From an uncultured Bacteroidales bacterium (GTDB lineage: Bacteria > Bacteroidota > Bacteroidia > Bacteroidales > UBA932), in contig CAJOJC010000068.1 of the NCBI GenBank assembly GCA_905234775.1, positions 1-6,975 of the forward strand: a DNA stretch of 6,975 nucleotides, in the 5' to 3' direction. The notes below the pieces were generated by a model that had not been told where the DNA came from, did no database searches, and saw only the letters and a program-made list of their open reading frames with translations. The position numbers and the translations under genes are program-made. The first letter of the stretch is position 1, and every line of letters starts with the position of its first letter. This document shows, one piece after another, positions 1-6,217 of the stretch.

Positions 1-50
1 GAAAATTATCTCTCACGGGCGGGACAACGCCCTTTGAGAGATAATTCTTC
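1..50 (+). repeat. Palindromic hairpin element, copy 1 (lower stem cut by window edge)
   Basis: GAA (1-3) pairs with TTC (48-50), C47 is bulged, and 4-15 pairs with 35-46 as 12 perfect pairs. An internal loop of C16 against T33-T34 follows, then GGGCG (17-21) with CGCCC (28-32) and loop GGACAA (22-27). The first window base is already inside the stem, so the element may continue to the left. TCACTGG follows at 55-61, as after copy 2. Confidence 0.87.
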
Positions 51-65
51 GGGGTCACTGGGTAC

Positions 66-90
66 GTGGGAGATATTTTTCCCGAAAGGG
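66..90 (+). repeat. Partial element: 3' arm and flank similar to copy 3
   Basis: The plus strand 71-90 (AGATATTTTTCCCGAAAGGG) matches the minus strand 241-261 next to copy 3 (AGATATTT, then CTTTCCGAAAGGG) with one gap and one mismatch. It therefore looks like a half copy: the arm end plus the CCGAAAGGG flank of the copy 3 type, directly behind copy 1's TCACTGG flank. It contains CCC-GAAA-GGG, a short stem that would carry a GNRA-type loop. Short AT-rich matches can arise by chance, so confidence is moderate. Confidence 0.45.
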
Positions 91-136
91 GCGATGGTCT
101 TCCATGTTACTCGGTGTAATGCTCACCCGCCGTTCT

Positions 137-192
137 CCAAAAATTTTTCTCTCACGGACGGAGCCACGTCCTCTGAGAGAAAAATCTTTTGG
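137..192 (+). repeat. Palindromic hairpin element, copy 2
   Basis: This is the longest visible stem: CCAAAA (137-142) pairs with TTTTGG (187-192), C186 is bulged, and 143-154 pairs with 174-185 as 12 perfect pairs ending CTCTCA/TGAGAG. An internal loop of C155 against 172-173 follows, then GGACG (156-160) with CGTCC (167-171) and loop GAGCCA (161-166). Relative to copy 1 it is shifted by exactly 139 bases and keeps the bulged C, the internal loop and the downstream motif TCACTGG (194-200). Paired changes against copy 1 keep the helix. Confidence 0.87.
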
Positions 193-228
193 CTCACTGG
201 TATAATGGATATCTCCTGCTGCGGCTCC

Positions 229-936
229 TCACTCTTGATTCCCTTTCGGAAAGAAATATCTCACTAAGGGCGTTGCTCCGCCCGTGAGAGATATTTTTTC
301 AGAGAGGGACAGGGTAATGTAACCTTCTTTTTTATCGACCGAAAGGTTCACGTTCTGGGCAAGCACCTTCATGAACTTCTCCTCGTCTTTAGTGAGGAGA
401 ATAGGCTTCGGGGTGTTGTCTCCTCCTTCTCCGGGAAGGACAAGTTCCGGTTTCTCCTTACGGATGGCGCCCAGAATAACGCCCGGAAGGCCGATCGTGT
501 ACTTCAGGACATAACTCATTACGGAAGGCTTGACATACTCTTTCTGGTAGGTAAACATACATACCGCAGTGTCTGCCTTTTCGTAGTGGAGGGGAGTGTA
601 GAGGAGTTGTTTGCGGAACGGGATGCTGCTGACTATCTGAGGATAGATGAGCGGCGAAAGATCTGCGGAATTGTTTGTCATACCAAGATCTACTCCCGCC
701 AAGGCTGCAAGGCTTCCGAGCGAAGAATTCGAACGGGAACTCATCTGAGGCACCATCGTGGACTGAACGTTGTAGGTGCGCTTCATAGTAAGCGCCGCGA
801 CAAGGCCGAGGACGATGAACGCCGCAGTAACGATAATGATGGTCTTGCGGCCCTCCCAGAGGCTGCGGACCAGAGCCATTATGTCTATGCCGCCCTCTTC
901 TTCTTCGGGAACGTTGTAATTCTTGTTTTCGTCCAT
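229..936 (-). CDS. Wzz/chain-length determinant-like protein, C-terminally truncated
   Basis: Wzz-family proteins are inner-membrane, periplasm-facing factors that set polysaccharide chain length and couple synthesis to the export channel. The 235-residue product has a Glu-rich cytoplasmic start, LVRSLWEGRK, a first membrane helix at about 32-50 (IIIVTAAFIVLGLVAALT) and the family's periplasmic part: YNVQSTMVPQ, a Ser/Ala/Gly-rich stretch (about 67-85), ADLSPLIYPQIVSSIPF and VNLSVDKKEGYITLSLS (196-212). Bacteroides relatives then continue with a DP-containing strand, a long coiled coil and a second membrane helix, about 350-370 residues in all. Here the match stops at Ser212. Residues 213-235 (EKISLTGGATPL...) are encoded by palindromic repeat copy 3 and its flank. 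The protein therefore lacks its coiled coil and second anchor, and I infer it is a broken or altered gene. The start lies 3 bases after the SLBB stop. Function of the remnant is uncertain. Confidence 0.85.
   Translation of the reverse strand: MDENKNYNVPEEEEGGIDIMALVRSLWEGRKTIIIVTAAFIVLGLVAALTMKRTYNVQSTMVPQMSSRSNSSLGSLAALAGVDLGMTNNSADLSPLIYPQIVSSIPFRKQLLYTPLHYEKADTAVCMFTYQKEYVKPSVMSYVLKYTIGLPGVILGAIRKEKPELVLPGEGGDNTPKPILLTKDEEKFMKVLAQNVNLSVDKKEGYITLSLSEKISLTGGATPLVRYFFPKGNQE
249..300 (-). repeat. Palindromic hairpin element, copy 3 (inverted relative to copies 1 and 2)
   Basis: Pairing on the plus strand: 249-252 with 297-300, G253 bulged, 254-259 with 291-296, AG bulge at 289-290, 260-264 with 284-288, a TAA bulge at 265-267, GGGCG (268-272) with CGCCC (279-283), and loop 273-278. 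Read on the minus strand it has the same order as copies 1 and 2: arm TCTCTCAC, upper stem GGGCG, loop GAGCAA, CGCCC, TGAGA arm, bulged C. It lies inside the 3' end of the wzz-like reading frame and supplies most of its abnormal tail. On the plus strand the stem is followed by a T6 run, so terminator-like activity in that direction is possible. Confidence 0.85.
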
Positions 937-939
937 ATT

Positions 940-3939
940 CTAGAGTCTTTCTATGAGCAGGATGAAGGAAGCGATGGAGGTGATGGAGGCCATGGTCCTG
1001 GAGAGAACCTGATCCCAGTCGACCTTGGACTTCTCCTTAGGCTTTTCGATTTCGGCCCTCTTTTCCTGGTCGATCATGACTGTGATGGTGCTGCCCGGCT
1101 CCACCTTTGGATAACTGCGGATTCCGAGGAAGCGTTTTGTTCCCTTGGTCTGATAGTTGGGCATGGTTACGGTAACGCTGTTCTTGTCTGCTGTCTTGAT
1201 AAGACCGCCGGCATAGTTGTCGATATACCACTTGGCGCTGTGTCCGCCGTGGAAGACCAGAGTTTTCTGTGTCGAAGAGAAGTCGTTCGGAATGTACTGA
1301 GCCATACGGGTTCCGAGTTCGCGGATCACGACTACGTTTTCTGCGCGGACGATGTTGATGACGTCTCCGTCCATCAGAATCGGGTCATCCCAGTTCTTGT
1401 TGAGATGGACCTTCTTGACATCATTGAGGTCTACTCCGATCTGGCCGCGGCCGTTGAATGTACGGAACAGCGAGCAGTAAGGCGATGCGTCGTCGAGAAG
1501 ACCGCCGGCAAGTTTGATAACCTGCGAGAGCATGGTCCTGCTGTCTTCGATAACATAGACACCGGGATACTTGACGCGGCCGTTGATCTCTACCGTACGG
1601 CCCTGAGTGAAGTTCGGGGTCATGCGGACCACGATGTGGTCGTAAGGCTGGAGCTGGAAGTTCTTATCCAGAGGATAATAGTTCTCATCGACTTCGAGAA
1701 CGATAGTGTCGAAGTGGACCTCGTCTTTCTTGGAGATATTCATACGGAAGACCTGGACCTTGTCGTATGCCGCTCCTACTGTAAAGCCGCCGGCCATGGT
1801 AAGGAGGTCGTGGACCGTTACGGACTGGTCGAAGGTAATGTTAACGGTATTCTTCACAGCGCCGCTGACGCGGAGTTCGCCGATATTGGTGTAAGTAGTA
1901 TTGTCGTAGACGCGGAGTTCGTCGCCGGGCTGGAGGAGAGTATCTCCTTCGGTCTCGATATTGACGGCTATGTACTCCCTCTTCGTAGGATTGGTGACGT
2001 CCTTACGGAAGATGTAGGCTACAGGGTAAACTGTAGGCCTGAGACCGTCTGCGTACTCGATAGCCTGGCTAACGGTCATACGGTCGTTCAGGCTGAAGGT
2101 CTTCGTAAACGGGTTGCGGACCTGACCGCTGACGGTGATGTTGTCAGTGTCGCGGAAGGTCGACAGGGCAAGGACGGTAATGACATCTCTGGCCTGAAGC
2201 TGGAACTCGGGAACTCCCTCTCCCGGGAAGGGAACGGTAAGAACCTCTACTGTCTGATCCGGACGGGTGCGCTCCACGAAGACATAGTCTTTACGGGCAG
2301 TGTAGCGGGCGCCGTCGGCATATTCGATGGCCTGACGAAGGGTCATGGAGTCGTTGAGACCGAAAGTACGGGTGAAGGGGCTGCGGACGTCTCCACGGAC
2401 GGTGATGCTACCCATATCCTGGAACTGAGCCATCTGAAGGACGCGGACCGCATCCCTTTCCTTAAGCTGGAAGTCGGGGTTGCCGTTTTCGCCGGGGAAG
2501 GGGACGGTAAGGACCTCGACTGTCTTGTCGTCGTTGGTACGCTCCACGAAGACATAGTCTTTCATGGCGGTGTAGCGAGGCTCGGCCCTTTCAATGAGGG
2601 CAAGGAGGCTGCTGTTCTTCTCGAAGTCGTAGTTTCCGCCGTAGTAGACGTCACCGTTGATGGAAACGTAATTTTCCATCGGGCGGTCGGAGGCCTTTAC
2701 GCGGATGATATCTCCGCTTGCAAGCTCGGCTTTCACCTCTCCGGACACGATCTTCGCAAGATCGTATTCCAGATACTTGAGCTCACCGTTTTCGCGGCGC
2801 TCGATCTGGACGAAGTTAGGATACGCATCGTCCCTGAGGCCGCCTGCATAGTCGATAAGATCCTTGAGGGTCTCGCCGTCGACCATTTCGTAGCGCATCG
2901 GACGCCTGACGGCGCCGTCTATGCGGACTATCTTACTTACTACGGGAACGAAGAGGACGTCGTTGTTCTGGATATCGAACGTGACCTTTCCGCCTGAGCC
3001 GGTCATGAACTTATAGAGGTCCAGTCTGTCTGTCTTTCCGCCGCGCGAACGCTGGATGTTACGGATGGAACCCATGGCGGTAGGACCGCCGGCTGCCGCG
3101 AGAGCGTTGAAGGCGTTGTTGAGGGCGCTGATGGTGAATCCGCCCTGGACGCCGACCTCACCGTAGATGTTGACCATCACGGTACGGGCGGTAGTGATTG
3201 TAACTGCGATCTGGTCCCTGCGGAAGGAATAGTGCTGGGCGAGTTTTGTAGTAATCGCCTGGCGGCCCTGTGCAAGGGTCATTCCCTTGAGGAATATCTT
3301 CGAAGAACCTGCGGGCTGGATAGAGCCGTCTACACCGATCCTCTGGTGAATCTCTGTCTGAGAGGAACCGAAGATGGAGATATGGACCTCATCTCCCTCG
3401 CCAAGGATATATGTATCCGGGGCCTGGGCGCCGTCCGTAGTACGGAAAACATCCATTGATGTTCCGGTAAAGAGGGCGTGGCCATAGATATCATCTCCGG
3501 CAGTAGTAGAGACATGGTTCTGCTCGAGAGCCTCTTCGAGGGCCTCTTCTGCAGCCGCCTCACCGAGAGTCGTCTGAGGGAACTCGTTCGGAGTCTCGGC
3601 CTGGGCCGCGGCGGCAGCGATGATCTGCTCGCCGGATCCGGTCTGGGCTACCTGGGCCGGGGCGGAAGGAGCGGCTGAAGTCGCCGCGGCGGTCGCCGCA
3701 GACTTCTCGGCCTGCATCCTGTTGATGACTTCCATCACACGGGCCTGGTAATTGGAATATTCGCTCGGCGGGATATTGTCCACGTCGATGCCTTCTTCCA
3801 TGAGTCTGGCCCGGACCTCGGTTTCATTGAGGCCGCGTTTTGAGAGTTCTGAACGGGCCATGGCAAGCATATTTGCGCTCTGGGCGAGGGCCGAAAGCGA
3901 AATCAACATGCACATGACGACTGTAAGAAACTTTTTCAT
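940..3939 (-). CDS. Multi-SLBB polysaccharide export protein (Wza-like), secreted
   Basis: This is a capsule/exopolysaccharide export protein of the Poly_export plus SLBB type, expected to form the outer-membrane/periplasmic export channel. Of 999 residues, 1-20 are a signal peptide (MKKFLTVVMCMLISLSALAQ) with no lipobox cysteine, unlike lipidated Wza. A helical segment (about 25-75) and an Ala/Glu-rich, probably disordered linker (about 78-142) follow. The Poly_export domain is about 172-250 (TYILGEGDEVHISIFG). SLBB modules begin near 254, 338, 424, 511, 600, 688 and 782, each with a core like V.G.V..P and a G(G)L/ADG turn. A more degenerate module begins near 893. A hydrophobic C-terminal helix is at 979-998. 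Two adjacent modules are near-copies. The start at Met 3939 is chosen because the signal peptide begins there; an upstream in-frame ATG (3978) would add 13 residues without a leader. The wzz-like gene follows after 3 bases, so both are likely cotranscribed. Confidence 0.93.
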   Translation of the reverse strand: MKKFLTVVMCMLISLSALAQSANMLAMARSELSKRGLNETEVRARLMEEGIDVDNIPPSEYSNYQARVMEVINRMQAEKSAATAAATSAAPSAPAQVAQTGSGEQIIAAAAAQAETPNEFPQTTLGEAAAEEALEEALEQNHVSTTAGDDIYGHALFTGTSMDVFRTTDGAQAPDTYILGEGDEVHISIFGSSQTEIHQRIGVDGSIQPAGSSKIFLKGMTLAQGRQAITTKLAQHYSFRRDQIAVTITTARTVMVNIYGEVGVQGGFTISALNNAFNALAAAGGPTAMGSIRNIQRSRGGKTDRLDLYKFMTGSGGKVTFDIQNNDVLFVPVVSKIVRIDGAVRRPMRYEMVDGETLKDLIDYAGGLRDDAYPNFVQIERRENGELKYLEYDLAKIVSGEVKAELASGDIIRVKASDRPMENYVSINGDVYYGGNYDFEKNSSLLALIERAEPRYTAMKDYVFVERTNDDKTVEVLTVPFPGENGNPDFQLKERDAVRVLQMAQFQDMGSITVRGDVRSPFTRTFGLNDSMTLRQAIEYADGARYTARKDYVFVERTRPDQTVEVLTVPFPGEGVPEFQLQARDVITVLALSTFRDTDNITVSGQVRNPFTKTFSLNDRMTVSQAIEYADGLRPTVYPVAYIFRKDVTNPTKREYIAVNIETEGDTLLQPGDELRVYDNTTYTNIGELRVSGAVKNTVNITFDQSVTVHDLLTMAGGFTVGAAYDKVQVFRMNISKKDEVHFDTIVLEVDENYYPLDKNFQLQPYDHIVVRMTPNFTQGRTVEINGRVKYPGVYVIEDSRTMLSQVIKLAGGLLDDASPYCSLFRTFNGRGQIGVDLNDVKKVHLNKNWDDPILMDGDVINIVRAENVVVIRELGTRMAQYIPNDFSSTQKTLVFHGGHSAKWYIDNYAGGLIKTADKNSVTVTMPNYQTKGTKRFLGIRSYPKVEPGSTITVMIDQEKRAEIEKPKEKSKVDWDQVLSRTMASITSIASFILLIERL
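2023..2562 (-). repeat. Tandem 270-base (90-codon) duplication inside the SLBB gene
   Basis: Two consecutive coding units, 2293-2562 and 2023-2292, encode residues 460-549 and 550-639. Both open with KDYVFVERT, then share TVEVLTVPFPGE, the pattern LNDxMTxxQAIEYADG and a VRxPFTxTF core. My hand alignment gives 58 identical residues in about 86 aligned positions, with one single-residue gap. At DNA level a 22-base run is identical at 2271-2292 and 2541-2562, exactly 270 bases apart. The duplication is in frame and adds one whole SLBB module. The next module (about 640-730) is related but much more diverged. Confidence 0.9.
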
Positions 3940-3975
3940 ATCTGTTTTGTTGTTTATAATCAAATGACAAGCGCC

Positions 3976-3983
3976 CAAAGATA
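3976..3983 (-). promoter_or_regulatory. Putative promoter of the SLBB-wzz unit, -7 element TATCTTTG
   Basis: The minus strand reads TATCTTTG, matching the Bacteroidetes -7 consensus TAnnTTTG, within the 66-base AT-rich gap between recG and the SLBB gene. Transcription would start about 30 bases before the ATG at 3939, leaving an A-rich leader (ACAACAAAACAGAT) without a Shine-Dalgarno sequence, which is usual in this phylum. The -33 box is not obvious. An in-frame ATG 13 codons further upstream overlaps this element and is therefore an unlikely start. Confidence 0.55.
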
Positions 3984-4005
3984 CGAATTATTTTTGGAAT
4001 ATCCT

Positions 4006-6150
4006 TTAGGATATCTTGCTGTAGTCCCGGACCCGGTACTTTTCCTTACGAAGTTCCAGCGCAAGCCTGGCGTTGCGCGGGTCGCTGAGCGACGGGTCCG
4101 CCTTCAGAACTTTCTGGGCATAGGCGCGTGCCTCGCCCAGAATAAGGCCGTCTTTAGCGAGCGAAGCGATATTGAGCGAGATAGGGAGGCCGCTCTGCAT
4201 GGTTCCCTCCAGGTCTCCGGGACCCCTCATCTTCATGTCTTCTTCAGCGATTTCGAAGCCGTTTTCCGTCTTACACATCAGTTCGAGCCTCTGGAGCGAT
4301 TCTTTCGAGGTCTTAAGGTCGCGGATAAGGATGCAGTGGGAGTCGGCGGCGCCCCTGCCAACGCGTCCGCGCAGCTGGTGGAGCTGGGAGAGGCCGAAGC
4401 GCTCCGCGCTCATGATGACCATAACCGACGCGTTGGGCACGTCGACGCCGACTTCGATTACCGTCGTGGAGACCAGGATATCTGCCCTTCCGGCGGCGAA
4501 CGCGTCCATGTTGAAATTCTTTACGTCGGTAGCCTGCTGGCCGTGGACCATGGCGGTCTTGTACTGCGGCAGCGGGAATTCCTTCATTATCTGTTCGTAG
4601 CCGCTTTCGAGGTTACTCAGATCCAGCTTCTCGTTTTCGAAGATCATAGGGTAGACGACAAATACCTGCCGCCCCTTCGCGATCTCCGAGCGCATGAAAT
4701 TGTAGACCGCCGGCATCTTCGCGAGGGTGTGGAGAGTAGTTCTTACCGGCTTGCGTCCCGGCGGCATCTCGTCAATCACCGAGACGTCAAGATCCCCGTA
4801 CACAGTCATTGCGAGCGTCCTCGGAATAGGCGTGGCCGTCATAACCAGCACGTGCGGAGGAACTTCATTCGGTCCCTTAGACCAAAGCTTCGCTCTCTGG
4901 TCTACGCCGAAGCGATGTTGCTCATCGATGACGGCCAGCCCCAGATTCTTGAATACGACATTGTCTTCGATAAGGGCGTGGGTTCCCACCAGAAGGCCGA
5001 TGCTGCCGTCTTCGAGCCCTGCATGGATCTCACGGCGGTCTTTAACGCCGGTAGAGCCTGTCAGCAGGGCACACTTCACCGAGGTATTCGCAAGATACTT
5101 GCTGATATTGGAGAAGTGTTGTTGGGCAAGCACTTCGGTCGGGGCCATTATACAGGTCTGATAGCCGTTCCCGACGGCAATCAGGCAGCTCAGGACCGCG
5201 ACCAGAGTCTTCCCAGAGCCTACGTCGCCCTGAAGCAGGCGGTTCATCTGGTGTCCGGACATGAGGTCGGCCCTTATTTCCTTTATCACGCGCTGCTGCG
5301 CTCCCGTAAGGGTATATGGCAGGGAATGGAAGCAGGCATTGAAATCCGGCCCCACCTTAGACATTACTATACCGTTGTCTGCCCTGGAGCGGATGTATTT
5401 CTGTTTGAGAAGGCTGAGCTGAAGGAGGAAAAGCTCCTCGAACTTGAGCCGGCGGGTGGCTTTCTGAAGGGCGTAGGTATCAGTAGGGAAGTGGATGTTC
5501 TTAAGAGCGTACTGAAGGCTGCAGAGCCCCAGCTCGCCCATCACGTATTCGGGCAGAGTTTCGGTAATCTCGGGAAGGCAGAGGGCGAGCGCCGCGCTCT
5601 GCATCTTACACATCACCTTTCCGGTAATACCGGCCGTTTTCAGCCTTTCGGTACTGGGGTAAACACCCGTCAGGGCCCCCTGAGACATGTTTCCTTCCTG
5701 AGGAACGTCTACCTCGGGGTGAACTACATTATAGCGGCCGTTATACTCTGAAGGCTTTCCGAAAAAGATGAAGGTAAGGCCGGGAGCGAGCCGTTCGTAA
5801 TTCCACTTTATTCCTTTGAAGAACACCATCTCCATCCTTCCGGTCTGGTCTTCCACTATGACGCTCAGCCTCTTCGCGGCGTTGAAGTGAATCTTTTCTT
5901 CGTCTGTCTTGACTATCGAACCGGCGGGGCCGTAAAGAGTCCGGCTCACCACCTTTGCCTGGATCTGGATAGAGGCGACATCTTGATTGACAGATGCTAT
6001 GCTCTGGATAGAGCTCCTGTCTATGTAGCGGAAAGGGTACAGGCGTATAAGATCGCCTAAAGTTGCGATCCCCAATTCTTTCTGAAGAAGTTCGGCTCGC
6101 TTGGGCCCGACTCCCTTCAGATACTTGATTTCGCTCTGAAGCTCTCCCAT
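4006..6150 (-). CDS. recG: ATP-dependent DNA helicase RecG
   Basis: RecG is a monomeric superfamily 2 double-strand DNA translocase that remodels stalled replication forks and Holliday junctions. The 714-residue product is full length for the family. Residues 1-50 carry the N-terminal helical part (IKYLKGVGPKRA). Residues about 60-150 are the OB-fold wedge domain that splits the fork. The helicase core follows: Q-motif-like LTGAQQRVI near 281, Walker A GDVGSGKT at 308-315, motif Ia MAPTEVLAQQH at 335-345, DEQH at 409-412, TATPIPRT at 438-445, motif V STTVIEVGVDVPNA at 561-574 and motif VI QLRGRVGRG at 592-600. The C-terminal TRG-type region includes MKMRGPGDLEGT at 639-650. All catalytic residues are intact. 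The ATG start fits homologues, which begin a few residues before the (I)KYLxGVGP motif. It has its own putative promoter and no clear terminator before the next gene. Confidence 0.97.
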   Translation of the reverse strand: MGELQSEIKYLKGVGPKRAELLQKELGIATLGDLIRLYPFRYIDRSSIQSIASVNQDVASIQIQAKVVSRTLYGPAGSIVKTDEEKIHFNAAKRLSVIVEDQTGRMEMVFFKGIKWNYERLAPGLTFIFFGKPSEYNGRYNVVHPEVDVPQEGNMSQGALTGVYPSTERLKTAGITGKVMCKMQSAALALCLPEITETLPEYVMGELGLCSLQYALKNIHFPTDTYALQKATRRLKFEELFLLQLSLLKQKYIRSRADNGIVMSKVGPDFNACFHSLPYTLTGAQQRVIKEIRADLMSGHQMNRLLQGDVGSGKTLVAVLSCLIAVGNGYQTCIMAPTEVLAQQHFSNISKYLANTSVKCALLTGSTGVKDRREIHAGLEDGSIGLLVGTHALIEDNVVFKNLGLAVIDEQHRFGVDQRAKLWSKGPNEVPPHVLVMTATPIPRTLAMTVYGDLDVSVIDEMPPGRKPVRTTLHTLAKMPAVYNFMRSEIAKGRQVFVVYPMIFENEKLDLSNLESGYEQIMKEFPLPQYKTAMVHGQQATDVKNFNMDAFAAGRADILVSTTVIEVGVDVPNASVMVIMSAERFGLSQLHQLRGRVGRGAADSHCILIRDLKTSKESLQRLELMCKTENGFEIAEEDMKMRGPGDLEGTMQSGLPISLNIASLAKDGLILGEARAYAQKVLKADPSLSDPRNARLALELRKEKYRVRDYSKIS

Positions 6151-6156
6151 ACCTTA

Positions 6157-6164
6157 CAAATATA
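6157..6164 (-). promoter_or_regulatory. Putative recG promoter, -7 element TATATTTG
   Basis: The minus strand reads TATATTTG, an exact match to the Bacteroidetes sigma-ABfr -7 consensus TAnnTTTG. It lies directly behind the T tract of the pckA terminator and only 6 bases before the recG ATG. I see no convincing -33 TTTG box, because the expected place falls inside the GC-rich terminator stem. If used, the transcript would start at or within a few bases of the ATG, so it would be leaderless or nearly so. Confidence 0.5.
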
Positions 6165-6165
6165 C

Positions 6166-6198
6166 AAAAAAAGGATGACCGCGCCGCGATCATCCTTT
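6166..6198 (-). terminator. Rho-independent terminator of pckA
   Basis: On the minus strand a 9-bp perfect stem is formed by AAAGGATGA (6190-6198) and TCATCCTTT (6170-6178). It encloses a GC-rich centre and runs straight into four more T residues, giving a T7 tract. It begins 19 bases after the pckA stop codon, the usual place for an intrinsic terminator, and should insulate recG from pckA transcription. Confidence 0.88.
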
Positions 6199-6217
6199 AT
6201 ATAATAAGAAGTCTGGA

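Noticed and set aside
100..140. Minus strand ACGGCGGGTGAGC resembles a conserved 16S rRNA stretch
   Set aside because: The similarity ends after about a dozen bases and the surrounding sequence does not follow 16S; treated as chance.
34..267. Short plus-strand open frame across the repeat cluster
   Set aside because: It starts at TTG inside hairpin copy 1, runs through copy 2 and ends in copy 3; its sequence is repeat translation with no ribosome-binding signal or promoter.
1..300. CRISPR array or integron attC sites
   Set aside because: Only three copies, one inverted, with long unequal spacers and mutually diverged arms, so not CRISPR. No cassette genes, integrase, or attC core (RYYYAAC/GTTRRRY) boxes are visible.
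1..300. Phase-variable invertible promoter flanked by inverted copies 1 and 3
   Set aside because: Tempting in a capsule locus, but the interval contains no TAnnTTTG promoter element on either strand, and it lies downstream, not upstream, of the visible export genes.
586..2997. Open frame of 803 codons on the plus strand, antisense to the SLBB and wzz-like genes
   Set aside because: It is the mirror frame of two well-supported minus-strand genes, begins inside one and ends inside the other, has no recognisable domain, and its composition follows from the codon bias of the real genes.
3999..4014. Small hairpin ATATCC-TTTA-GGATAT over the recG stop codon as a terminator
   Set aside because: Only 6 AT-rich pairs and no T tract after it on the minus strand, so no real support for termination.
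3964..5751. Open frame of 595 codons on the plus strand, antisense to recG
   Set aside because: recG on the other strand has every helicase motif; this frame has no family resemblance and is explained by GC-rich third positions.
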